Shown here: positions 9,906 through 17,941 of the stretch, in pieces
Layout: each line of letters opens with the position of its first letter
Numbering within the stretch: position 1 is the stretch's first letter
Assembly: GCA_900538475.1 (NCBI GenBank)
Contig: UPYT01000010.1
Coordinates: forward strand, 1-64,000
Origin: an uncultured Clostridium sp.
Lineage (GTDB): Bacteria > Bacillota > Clostridia > Lachnospirales > Lachnospiraceae
Direction: 5' to 3'
Length of the DNA: 64,000 nucleotides
Notes under the pieces: model-generated
Databases searched by the model: none
Told to the model about the DNA's origin: nothing
Seen by the model: only the letters and a program-made list of their open reading frames with translations
Translations under genes and position numbers: made by a program

Positions 9906-11237
9906 TTATACATTTTTAACAGAATTTTTCAAAAATTCCAAATGTTCCCTGATGTTTTTTTCATATCCCATCTCTGTAGGGTGATAAAATTTCTGGTTTT
10001 CCATGCCATCCGGCAGATATTGCTGTGCCACATAATGATTGGGGTAGTCATGAGCATACAGATATCCTGTACCTCGTCCCAGACTGGCTGAGCCCTTATA
10101 ATGGGCGTCCTGCAGATGTGCCGGCACCGGCATCGTCGTCTGGTTTTTCACTGCATCCATCGCCTCGCTGACAGCCATATAGGCGGCATTGCTTTTCGGA
10201 GCGCTGGCCACATAGGTTACTGCCTGAGACAAAATGATCTGTGCTTCCGGCATTCCGATACGTTCTACAGCCTGAGCGGCGCTGACAGCCACACAGAGAG
10301 CCTGAGGATCTGCATTTCCCACATCCTCAGAAGCGCAGATCATGATTCTCCGGGCGATGAATTTAATATCCTCTCCTGCATACAGCATCCTTGCAAGATA
10401 ATAAACCGCCGCATCTGGATCCGATCCTCTCATACTCTTAATAAAAGCAGAAATGGTATCGTAGTGATTGTCCCCGTCCTTATCGTAGCGGACAGCCCGC
10501 TTCTGAATACACTCCTGAGCCACTTCCAGAGTAATATGGATTTTACCATCCTCTGAACGTCCGGTAGTCAGAATTCCCAGCTCCAGGGCATTCAGAGCGC
10601 CTCTGGCATCACCGCCGGATACATCCGCCAGAAAATCCGCCGCATCCGGATGAAGCTCCGCCTCGTAGCTCCCCATTCCCTTTTTCTCATCCCGGACTGC
10701 CCGGTACAGCAGTTCCTTTACATCCTCCCGCTCCAGAGCTTTTAATTCAAAGATCCTGGATCTGGAAAGCAATGCGCCGTTTACTTCAAAATAAGGATTC
10801 TCTGTTGTTGCCCCGATCAGAATCAGAGTTCCGTCCTCTACATAAGGAAGCAGATAATCCTGCTGGCTTTTATTAAAGCGATGAATCTCGTCTACAAACA
10901 GAATGGTTTTTTTGCCGTACATTCCCAGAGCGTCCTTCGCTTCCTTCACAACCTCTTCCATGTCCTTTTTTCCAGCCACAGTCGCATTGATCTGGCGGAA
11001 ATTGGCGCTTGTTGTATTGGCAATCACCTTGGCCAGAGTCGTCTTTCCCGTTCCTGGCGGTCCATAAAAAATCAGGGAGCCCAGCTGATCTGCCTGAATA
11101 GCCCGGTAAAGCAGCTTATCCTTCCCGATAATATGTTTTTGTCCCACCACCTCATCCAAGGTCGTGGGACGCATTCTGGAAGCCAGCGGCGACTCTTTTT
11201 CCTGAGTGCTGCTGCGCATATAATCAAATAAATTCAT
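9906..11237 (-). CDS. rarA: Replication-associated recombination protein RarA (AAA+ ATPase)
   Basis: Homolog of E. coli RarA/MgsA and eukaryotic WRNIP1, a clamp-loader-like ATPase acting at stalled replication forks. The 443-residue protein has Walker A GPPGTGKT (59-66), Walker B FVDEIHRFNKSQQD, the sensor region GATTENPYFEVNGALLSR and the C-terminal tetramerisation domain (MPVPAHLQDAHY... near 385). AGGAGG precedes the ATG. It has its own promoter at 11268-11296. Confidence 0.94.
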   Translation of the reverse strand: MNLFDYMRSSTQEKESPLASRMRPTTLDEVVGQKHIIGKDKLLYRAIQADQLGSLIFYGPPGTGKTTLAKVIANTTSANFRQINATVAGKKDMEEVVKEAKDALGMYGKKTILFVDEIHRFNKSQQDYLLPYVEDGTLILIGATTENPYFEVNGALLSRSRIFELKALEREDVKELLYRAVRDEKKGMGSYEAELHPDAADFLADVSGGDARGALNALELGILTTGRSEDGKIHITLEVAQECIQKRAVRYDKDGDNHYDTISAFIKSMRGSDPDAAVYYLARMLYAGEDIKFIARRIMICASEDVGNADPQALCVAVSAAQAVERIGMPEAQIILSQAVTYVASAPKSNAAYMAVSEAMDAVKNQTTMPVPAHLQDAHYKGSASLGRGTGYLYAHDYPNHYVAQQYLPDGMENQKFYHPTEMGYEKNIREHLEFLKNSVKNV

Positions 11238-11267
11238 ATTTTTTGTCCTCCTGAACCAGTCTCTTTC

Positions 11268-11296
11268 AGTATAGACGGCAGCAGACTATTCGTCAA
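11268..11296 (-). promoter_or_regulatory. rarA promoter
   Basis: TTGACG (11291-11296) and TATACT (11268-11273) are 17 bp apart on the minus strand, about 30 nt upstream of the rarA start. Confidence 0.75.
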
Positions 11297-11349
11297 CTGC
11301 GGCTCTGAAAATCCTGCCCGGAAAACAGTCCATACAAAAAAATCCGCCC

Positions 11350-12147
11350 TCAGTCAATCATCAGCTCATCCACCGTAACAAACTGATAGCCCTGGCTCTG
11401 CAGTTCATCCACCAGCTGCAGAGCCGCTTCCACGGAAGTAGAAAAAATATCGTGCATCAGAATAATATCTCCGTTTTGCACGGACTTTTCCACACGTTTT
11501 ACAATTTTTTCCGTGTTTTGCAGCTTCCAGTCCAGAGAATCCACAGTCCAGAATACCGTTTCCAAATCCAGCCTTTCCTCCAGCGCCTCATTCCAGTCTC
11601 CATAAGGAGGGCGAAGATACTGAGGATACTGCCCCGTAAGAGCTTTTATCATCTCTCCCGTCTTTTCCACATCCTGGCATACCGCTTCTGCTCCTGCTTG
11701 TGTCAGCTTCACATGGCAAAAACTGTGATTTCCAATGAGATGGCCGTCCTGTCGCATCTGCCGGACCAGCGCCTCATTGCCCTCCAGATTTTCTCCCATA
11801 AGAAAAAAGGTAGCGTGGATACCGCGCTCCCTTAATCCATCCAAAAGCTGTTTTGTATAAATTTTATGAGGTCCGTCATCAAAGGTCAGGGCTACCACAC
11901 TGCCCAGGGCAGCAAACCTGGAATTCTCCTTTCCCTCCTCTGCCGTCATTTCCGGACTTCCGGCCGGGAGTATCCTGCCTGTGTCCGGCAGGATCGCCTG
12001 CTCTTCTGCCAGAGACAGCTCCTTTCTGGAATCAGCTGCCCCTGCTCTTACCTGCACAGTCCCTGCCATAAGCCCCAAAATTGCCGCATCCAGAACAGCC
12101 GCGCAAATTAGAATTTGACACTGTGCCTTCCATCTGTTTCTGTCCAC
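11350..12147 (-). CDS. Exported polysaccharide deacetylase (NodB domain)
   Basis: Predicted to remove N-acetyl groups from peptidoglycan or another surface glycan outside the cell. The 265-residue protein starts with a hydrophobic segment (about 10-30: signal peptide or anchor) and a linker, then a complete NodB fold: TFDDGP (88-93, catalytic Asp and metal Asp), HSFCH (141-145, metal His pair), RPPYG (about 179-183) and LMHD near 240. All metal and catalytic residues are present. Substrate is not determinable; PgdA/PdaA-like enzymes are the nearest known role. It stands alone between rarA and the phn remnant. Confidence 0.88.
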   Translation of the reverse strand: MDRNRWKAQCQILICAAVLDAAILGLMAGTVQVRAGAADSRKELSLAEEQAILPDTGRILPAGSPEMTAEEGKENSRFAALGSVVALTFDDGPHKIYTKQLLDGLRERGIHATFFLMGENLEGNEALVRQMRQDGHLIGNHSFCHVKLTQAGAEAVCQDVEKTGEMIKALTGQYPQYLRPPYGDWNEALEERLDLETVFWTVDSLDWKLQNTEKIVKRVEKSVQNGDIILMHDIFSTSVEAALQLVDELQSQGYQFVTVDELMID

Positions 12148-12236
12148 GCTTCACCCCACCTTTTCTTCCGGACTGCTTGTTTTATGCGCTTTTCCGGTTC
12201 CCGCTTTCCTACACTATATGCATTCCCTGCAGGATT

Positions 12237-13010
12237 TCAGACCTCGATCAGTTCCAGAATTCCCCGAATATCATTTACGGCACAGTCTGCTCCTGCTTCC
12301 AGGTATTTTTTCCGTGCCTGTTCACAGAGCTGTGCTCTTTCCTCTGGGGAAAGTGCTTCAAATTCTCTCTGAGAAAGCCCCACCACAGAGCTTCCTTCTA
12401 TAATCCCCACGGTATAAAGGCCAGCATTTTTTCCTTCCCTGATATCAGATACCGTATCTCCCACCTTCATCACCTTCCTTACATCAGAAAGCTTCAGCTC
12501 CTCCATATTGCGGAAAATCATATATGGGAACGGCCGCCCTTTCTGCCCCACTGCATCTGGACTGAACCAGCAGTCCGGAGAATATCCCTTTTTCGCAGCT
12601 GCAGGAACCACAACCTGCATCATTTCATCTGTGTAACCAGTCGTAGAACCAATTTTCAGACCTCTGCGCCGAAGTTCTTCTACGGTTTCCTTCACATAGG
12701 GCTTTAAATCAGTAAACTGATCCAGCAGCTCCATAATTCTGCTTTCACTTCTCAGATACACTGCCTCTACGTCCTCTTCTGTGAATTCGCGGCCATGAAC
12801 CTGTTTCCACAATCCGGAAATCCGTTCCATCTGCAGCATAGTGCGCACATGATCCCGCTTCAGCATCCCCATTGGCGCCCGAACCTCGTCCATTGTAGGA
12901 ATCACACCAAATTCTGCAAAGGAATCAGCAAAGGCCTGCACTGGTGCAAAACACCCATAATCTACTGTAGTTCCCGCCCAGTCAAAAATCACTCCGTCAA
13001 ATTTTGCCAT
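12237..13010 (-). CDS. phnX: Phosphonoacetaldehyde hydrolase PhnX
   Basis: Cleaves phosphonoacetaldehyde to acetaldehyde and phosphate, the second step of 2-aminoethylphosphonate use. The 257-residue HAD protein has the nucleophile motif DWAGTTVD (about 10-17), the family-specific GMLKRDH segment with the Schiff-base Lys (near 50), and the Mg-binding GDTVSDIREGKNAG. It looks intact. AGGAGG lies upstream, inside the end of the phnW remnant. Because PhnW, which makes its substrate, is reduced to a fragment here, this enzyme has no visible supply unless a second phnW exists. Confidence 0.9.
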   Translation of the reverse strand: MAKFDGVIFDWAGTTVDYGCFAPVQAFADSFAEFGVIPTMDEVRAPMGMLKRDHVRTMLQMERISGLWKQVHGREFTEEDVEAVYLRSESRIMELLDQFTDLKPYVKETVEELRRRGLKIGSTTGYTDEMMQVVVPAAAKKGYSPDCWFSPDAVGQKGRPFPYMIFRNMEELKLSDVRKVMKVGDTVSDIREGKNAGLYTVGIIEGSSVVGLSQREFEALSPEERAQLCEQARKKYLEAGADCAVNDIRGILELIEV

Positions 13011-13013
13011 TTC

Positions 13014-13165
13014 TCACGCCTCCTTCTTCTCGTTTAAAAAATCATGGATAATCTGCGCCAGCTTTTCCATATCCTCCGGATAAATTTCTCCGATATTGCC
13101 GATTCGAAAGGTATCTGCATCTGTCACCTTTCCCGGATAAATGGCATAGCCTCTCTCCTTATCAG
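13014..13165 (-). pseudogene. phnW: 3' remnant of phnW (2-aminoethylphosphonate:pyruvate transaminase)
   Basis: In the minus frame ending with TGA at 13014-13016 the translation reads ...[20 protein letters not shown], then [19 protein letters not shown] and LNEKKEA-stop. This matches the conserved C-terminal end of PhnW-family aminotransferases (IYPGK...DTFRIGNIG). Only about 50 of some 360 residues remain. No start codon or PLP lysine region is present. Immediately upstream the DNA is permease coding sequence in another frame, so an internal deletion has joined the two genes near 13158-13168. The fragment ends 3 nt before phnX, the usual phnW-phnX order. Confidence 0.82.
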
Positions 13166-14449
13166 ATATGGTGTAGAAAAGAAATGCACCACATTACAGA
13201 TTACAATCAAAAAGAAGGTATTTTGAAGCGGTGTTCCGGAAAAGGCGAATATAAATGCAATACCGATGACCATTCCGGGAATCGTATTGGTTACCAGCGC
13301 AATACTCTCTATCACTGCCTTTTTCCTTTCTCCAAAACTGCTTCTCGCTGTCACCAGAGCCGCCCCGTACACAACCAGAGACCCGACAAGAGCCGTCAGA
13401 CCAGCTGTCAGAAGAGAGTTCTTATATACAGTCAAAAGAGAAGAATCTCCCAGTACCGCAGACACATGCTTCCATGTAAAGGAAAGCTGATACGGCCACT
13501 CCTCTACTGCCGGAACAATAACAATAACTGCAAAAGAGGAAAGCACACAGAGGAGAATTCCAAAGGATACTGCTCCGCAGCACACATCCCGAACCGGATT
13601 CTTTTTCAGCTCTACCTGAGAAACTCTGCTGTAGCGAATATTATACTTTTCCAGATAGTGAAGGAGCGTGATACTTAAAACAGAAGGCACCATCATCATC
13701 ATGGCCACTACCGCTCCCCGGTTAAAGTTCGGCACGCTTCCCAGCATCTCGTTGTAAAGTACGGTTGCCACAACCTCATACTGTCCTCCTACAGAAGCCG
13801 GAATTCCGTAATCGGTAAAGCAGAGGAAAAAACACTGCACAAAGGATGCAGCCAGGGTTCCCAGAAGCGGTCTTATAATCGTTTCCAGAAAGGTAACCAG
13901 CGCGTGATCTCCCATAATTCTGGATACAATCATGAATTTCTTATCAATAAAACTCATAGTATTCAGAATCAGCAGGAAGGATACTGGAAGTGTATAAATC
14001 ACGTATCCCAGAAGCAGTCCCCAAAAGCCGTAAATATCAAAAAGCTGAAATCCCAGTATTCTGGTTAAAAGTCCCTGTTTTCCAAAAGAATAAATAATGG
14101 CAAATCCATATGTAATCGTGGGCAGCAGCATCGGCGCCACAGCCGCCAGTCGAATAACCTTTTTCCATATTCCCGGAAGATTCGTATAATGAATGGTGTA
14201 AGCCAGAAAAAAGGCCAGAATCGTTGTGACCACCCCACTGATGGACGCAATCCAGATGCTTCTTCCCAACACTCCGGGAAAATCCTTTCCTGTCAGAATT
14301 TCTCCATATCTGGCCAGCGTAAATCCGCTGCTCCCCTCAAAGGATTTTCCCAGAAGAAGCAGAATTGGTATCAGCAGGAAAACTAGAAATACCATAAGCA
14401 CTGCTGCGTAGATTCCTTTTATTTCCCGTTCTTTTCCATTTCTCATCAT
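13124..14449 (-). pseudogene. Truncated 2-aminoethylphosphonate-type ABC permease
   Basis: Open frame of 441 residues resembling the double-length (two fused permease halves, about 550 residues) inner-membrane proteins of the ThiP/FbpB and phosphonate type. Hydrophobic segments run from residue 15 onward and the first-half EAA-type loop (MGDHALVTFLETIIRP, about 185-200) is present. The second half stops after HFFSTPYL, and the last nine codons ([11 protein letters not shown]) are read out of frame from phnW DNA. About 110 residues, including the second EAA loop that docks the ATPase, are therefore missing, so it is probably non-functional. It follows the ATPase gene by 10 nt. Confidence 0.78.
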
Positions 14450-14459
14450 GGTATCCCTC

Positions 14460-15236
14460 TCAAACTGCCTGCATCATGAATGCTGGATTTTGCTCCTGGC
14501 GAAACAGGGTAAAAATATTATTTTTCTTAATTTCCAGCTGATTCAGAATGAATTCTTTCACAAAAGAATCTGCCGGATGTTCTATGATTTCCTCCGGCCT
14601 TCCAAACTGGGCAATGCCGCCGCGGTTTACAATCAAAACCTTATCCGATAAGGTCAAAGCCTCTTCCGGATCATGGGTTACAATAATCGTAGTCAGCTGA
14701 AATTCCCGGGCAATCTCTTTAATTTTCGCTTTGATGGATTCTTTGATTACGCCATCCAAAGCACTTAAGGGCTCATCCAGAAAAAGAATTTTCGGCTTCA
14801 TAACCATTGTTCTTGCCAGCGCTGTCCGCTGCTTCTGTCCGCCGGAAAGCTGATCAATTTTCTTCTCCAGATGCTCTCTCAGCCCCAGCAAGTCAATGAA
14901 CTCCTCAACCTCCTGTTTGCAGGAAATCCCCGGCTTGTTTCTCAGCCCATAGGTAATATTCTGATAGACATTCAGATTTGGAAAAAGAGCATAATCCTGA
15001 AATACAATGTTAAATCCTCTCTTCTCCATAGGAACCCTGGTAATGTCCTCTCCCTCCAGAAGAATGCTTCCGCTGTCTGCATCTGTCATCCCCAGAATCA
15101 AATTTAAAAGTGTTGTTTTTCCACAGCCGGAGGGACCTAAAATAGATACGATTTCTCCTTTCTCAATCTCCAGATTGACATCGTTTAAGATGGTCACGCC
15201 GTCGTAAGATTTTTTTATATGTTTCAGCTCCAACAT
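14460..15236 (-). CDS. ABC transporter ATP-binding protein (2-aminoethylphosphonate/PotA type)
   Basis: ATPase for an importer. The 258-residue protein has Walker A GPSGCGKTT (34-42), Q-loop (VFQDYALFPN), signature LSGGQKQR, Walker B ILFLDEP and the His switch THD. It lacks the long C-terminal TOBE domain of PotA/MalK. It sits directly upstream of the truncated permease and phnW/phnX, which suggests phosphonate uptake. The Shine-Dalgarno is weak (GGAAAAGAG region). Intact itself, but its permease partner and the binding protein appear lost. Confidence 0.82.
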   Translation of the reverse strand: MLELKHIKKSYDGVTILNDVNLEIEKGEIVSILGPSGCGKTTLLNLILGMTDADSGSILLEGEDITRVPMEKRGFNIVFQDYALFPNLNVYQNITYGLRNKPGISCKQEVEEFIDLLGLREHLEKKIDQLSGGQKQRTALARTMVMKPKILFLDEPLSALDGVIKESIKAKIKEIAREFQLTTIIVTHDPEEALTLSDKVLIVNRGGIAQFGRPEEIIEHPADSFVKEFILNQLEIKKNNIFTLFRQEQNPAFMMQAV

Positions 15237-15338
15237 GTTTTCTGCTCTTTTCCAAGCAATGTTTCGCTTTCTGGTTTCTGTACTTTTCTCTCTCCAGTTT
15301 GTTTCTTAACCGGCTTCTTTTCCGTTCAAACATCCATA

Positions 15339-15422
15339 TTAAATCACAAATTTTCTGGAATCTTCAACAAAATCCAGGTAAGCCTTTTGTAAAGCCACCG
15401 TAAATCCGGCATCGAATAAAAA
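15339..15422 (-). pseudogene. Possible C-terminal scrap of the cognate solute-binding protein
   Basis: A minus-strand frame ending in TAA at 15339-15341 reads ...ALQKAYLDFVEDSRKFVI, which looks like an amphipathic protein C-terminus rather than random sequence. It has no start codon. It lies exactly where the extracellular binding-protein gene normally precedes the ATPase in such operons. Identification is an inference from position and composition; it could be chance. Confidence 0.35.
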
Positions 15423-15427
15423 GAAAA

Positions 15428-15452
15428 GAACCTGTAGTTTTTCTACAGATTC
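15428..15452 (-). promoter_or_regulatory. Palindrome after the RpiR gene: terminator and/or RpiR operator
   Basis: CTGTAGTTTTTCTACAG (15432-15448) is a perfect palindrome with a 5-nt centre. The inner 15 bases are identical to the palindrome upstream of the RpiR gene (16393-16407), which argues for an operator. On the minus strand it also extends to an 11-bp stem followed by TTTCTTTTT, which is a good intrinsic terminator for the regulator gene. Confidence 0.65.
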
Positions 15453-15467
15453 TCTGATACTTTATCT

Positions 15468-16370
15468 TTACTTTTTCGTATTCTCATATCCATGCTTTCG
15501 AACAATCCGGCTGCTCCGATCCAGCCGTTCCGTATATTTTTTATAATCGCTCAGAATCACTCCAACATAAATCATATCTACTACGGCAATTTCTGAAATT
15601 CTGGAAAAAATAGCATTTCCATAAAGCATCTGGCGATTTTCCGTACACAAAAGAAGATCTGCCCATTTCCCAATCAATGCATCCTCCTGATTGGTCAGGC
15701 ATAAAACAGAAGCGCCTGATTTCCTGGCCTGCCGGATTGCATCCACGGTACTTTTTGACGAACCGGAATGAGAAATTCCAATAGCTAAATCCCCTTCTCG
15801 CAAATTCGAAGCGCTGATTTCCTGTAAATAAATATCAGAATACATCATACAATTAAACCCCAGATACAAAAGCTTTGTCACCAAATCCTGTGCTACAGAA
15901 GCCGAATTTTCCACATAATATACAGCAATCTGACGGGCGCTGCAGATCATTTCTGCCGCCTTCTGAATTTTTTCCGAAGAAATCTGCTTTAACGTATCCC
16001 CCAGGCAGGAAATGGCCTGAGAAATGATTCTTCCTGGCATTTCTTCCAGACTGTCTCCCTCTGAGATAGCGTAGCCATACACCAGAGGCGGAGGAAACCC
16101 TGCAGAATTTTTTTCATCTTCCCCAATCGCCTCCTGCTCGCCTCTGGCTTTTAATATTGCATATTTAAATTCCTTAAAACCATCAAAGCCCATGGCCTTT
16201 ACAAAACGCATAACCGAAGGCTGGCTGACACCGGCTTTCTCTGCCAGCGCTGCCAGTGACAGCTCCTCGAAGTCCTTATCCCAGGAAAGATATATATCTG
16301 CAACCTTCCGTTCTGACATCCGCAGCCCGGCATAGCGCGCTTTTATCTCAAATTCATACGGTTTCTTCAA
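15468..16370 (-). CDS. MurR/RpiR family transcriptional regulator
   Basis: DNA-binding regulator of 300 residues with an N-terminal RpiR helix-turn-helix (about 18-80: ADIYLSWDKDFEELSLAALA, then AGVSQPSVMRFVKAMG) and a C-terminal SIS domain (about 130-260: AVYYVENSAS, GISHSGSSKSTVDAI) that would bind a phosphorylated ligand. It starts with TTG, supported by AAGGGGG about 7 nt upstream. It lies at the head of the phn remnant and is flanked by two identical TGTAG-N5-CTACA palindromes, so autoregulation plus control of phosphonate genes is the likely job. Confidence 0.86.
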   Translation of the reverse strand: MKKPYEFEIKARYAGLRMSERKVADIYLSWDKDFEELSLAALAEKAGVSQPSVMRFVKAMGFDGFKEFKYAILKARGEQEAIGEDEKNSAGFPPPLVYGYAISEGDSLEEMPGRIISQAISCLGDTLKQISSEKIQKAAEMICSARQIAVYYVENSASVAQDLVTKLLYLGFNCMMYSDIYLQEISASNLREGDLAIGISHSGSSKSTVDAIRQARKSGASVLCLTNQEDALIGKWADLLLCTENRQMLYGNAIFSRISEIAVVDMIYVGVILSDYKKYTERLDRSSRIVRKHGYENTKK

Positions 16371-16392
16371 AAGATACCCCCTTATCTTTATT

Positions 16393-16407
16393 TGTAGTTT
16401 TTCTACA
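16393..16407. promoter_or_regulatory. Candidate RpiR operator upstream of its own gene
   Basis: TGTAGTTTTTCTACA is a perfect inverted repeat 23 nt before the TTG start. The same 15 bases recur at 15433-15447. The TGTAG/CTACA half-sites fit the type of palindrome RpiR-family proteins bind; assignment is inferred. Confidence 0.6.
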
Positions 16408-16746
16408 TTTTCTCAAGAAAAAAATTTACTGTCTGCCTTTTCTTTGTCTATAAAATCTCCCTTTTTTCCCGGCCTTGAAGATTGTTCTTTTTTTCATACA
16501 ATCTTTTTTCATTTCTGACACTACTGGTTTTCAAGCTTATTCCGCATCCAATAATCTCTTCTCTTTTCACTTTCTATACCATAGCTTTTTTCTTTTTTTG
16601 CGAAACCGCAGGTATGTAATCATTTCGTTAAATTTCAGTTAAATTCCGGTAGATCTTTTCTCATTTCTCCATTAAAATAGAATCAATTTCAAAAACAGAT
16701 CTGATTCTGCCCGTATCCGGCAGATAAAAGAGAGGAGGAATTCTTG
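16408..16746. other. Divergent intergenic region between RpiR and oxidoreductase genes
   Basis: About 340 nt, AT-rich with long T-runs on the plus strand. A TAAAAT at 16673-16678 could be the -10 of the plus-strand oxidoreductase, without a clear -35. GAGGAGG at about 16733-16739 is its ribosome-binding site. No small gene seen. Confidence 0.5.
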
Positions 16747-17727
16747 ATGAAATGGGGAATTCTGGCTACTGGAACCATAGCCAAAAAATTTGCAGCAACT
16801 GTTTGTCAGATGGATCCATCAGAAGCAGTTCTCACTGCAGTTGGTTCCCGCACTTCGGAATCTGCCAGAGCTTTTGCAGAAGCTTATGGCATTCCCAGGT
16901 ACTACGGTTCTTATGAGGATTTGGCAAAAGATCCAGAGGTGGAGGCCATCTATATTTCCACTCCCAATCATATGCATTATGAAAACTGTATGATGTGTCT
17001 GGAAGCCGGAAAGCATGTTTTGTGCGAAAAACCATTTACTACCAATGCAGCCGAAGCCCGAACCCTTTACCACATGGCAGAGGAAAAAGGACTCTTTATT
17101 ATGGAGGCCTTCTGGATTCGTTTCCTTCCTCTGTACGACAAGCTGAGGGAGCTTCTGGATCAGGGAATCATCGGAGACGTCCGCCATGCCCGCTGTGAAT
17201 TTGGGTTTGTTGCCTCAGGCGCCAGAAAGGATCGAAAATTTGATTCCAGCTTAGGGGGCGGAGCCCTTCTGGATATCGGGATCTACAACCTGGGCTTTCT
17301 TCATATGATCATGGGCGCTGCTCCGGAGTCCTTCACCTCCCAGGTTCATATCAATGAATATGGAACTGACGATTTCAGCGTCCTTCAGCTTTCCTATCCG
17401 AAAGGACGGACTGGACATGCTCTCCAGACCATTGGCATGGAAACAGGGCGAGAAGCCGCTATTTTCGGAACAAAGGGCTCTGTTCACCTGAAGGATTACC
17501 AGCAGGCCCAGACTATGACCATACAGACCTTAGATGGGGAATCACAGGAATTTTCCATGCCCTTTGAGATCAACGGATTTGAGTATCAGATCCGGGAAAC
17601 TGCCCGCTGCATAAAAGCCGGCATGTCCGCCAGCGATCGTTTTTCACCGGAAGACAGTCTTGCTGTCCTTCAGTTAATGGATGATATCCGCCAGTCCTGG
17701 GATATGAAATTCACTTACGAAGCCTAA
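16747..17727 (+). CDS. Gfo/Idh/MocA family NAD(P)-dependent oxidoreductase
   Basis: Soluble dehydrogenase acting on an unknown sugar or polyol derivative. The 326-residue protein has an N-terminal Rossmann fold (WGILATGTIAKKFA), the STPNHMHYE segment and the family-defining CEKPFT (Lys about 95), then the C-terminal domain with LGGGALLDIGIYNLG, whose Asp and adjacent residues form the active site. Closest in type to the dihydrodiol-dehydrogenase subgroup. The ATG at 16747 is used because AGGAGG sits 8 nt upstream; TTG at 16744 is possible. Monocistronic, followed by a strong terminator. Confidence 0.88.
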   Translation: MKWGILATGTIAKKFAATVCQMDPSEAVLTAVGSRTSESARAFAEAYGIPRYYGSYEDLAKDPEVEAIYISTPNHMHYENCMMCLEAGKHVLCEKPFTTNAAEARTLYHMAEEKGLFIMEAFWIRFLPLYDKLRELLDQGIIGDVRHARCEFGFVASGARKDRKFDSSLGGGALLDIGIYNLGFLHMIMGAAPESFTSQVHINEYGTDDFSVLQLSYPKGRTGHALQTIGMETGREAAIFGTKGSVHLKDYQQAQTMTIQTLDGESQEFSMPFEINGFEYQIRETARCIKAGMSASDRFSPEDSLAVLQLMDDIRQSWDMKFTYEA

Positions 17728-17729
17728 GA

Positions 17730-17769
17730 AAAAAGAGGCACGGTTCTTTACATAACCGTGCCTCTTTTT
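17730..17769 (+). terminator. Strong bidirectional terminator
   Basis: AAAAGAGGCACGGTT pairs with AACCGTGCCTCTTTT around a short loop, with T and A runs on both sides. It ends the oxidoreductase gene and could also stop minus-strand transcription. Confidence 0.9.
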
Positions 17770-17772
17770 ATT

Positions 17773-17941
17773 ATTTTATTGTAACTGTTCGGGACGGGGT
17801 ATCTTCTTGTCCGGCAAAGCCGAACAAGAAGCATCGGAGATTCCTCCGATGTGAGATCTGGCAGGAAAATCCCTTTACAAGCGAGCTTGACAAGAATTTT
17901 TCTGTCAGATCTCCCGCCGTCCTGAATAGTTACATTTTATT
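17773..17941. mobile_element. MITE-like element with terminal inverted repeats and flanking 8-bp direct repeats
   Basis: A 153-bp block (17781-17933) begins GTAACTGTTCGGGACGG and ends CCGTCCTGAATAGTTAC, inverted repeats matching at 15 of 17 positions. It is flanked on both sides by ATTTTATT (17773-17780 and 17934-17941). Inside are three hairpins (17803-17831, 17832-17851, 17854-17912). It encodes no protein. The right direct repeat contains the uxaB stop codon. A non-autonomous insertion is the simplest reading; a structured RNA or symmetrical terminator region is the alternative. Confidence 0.6.
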
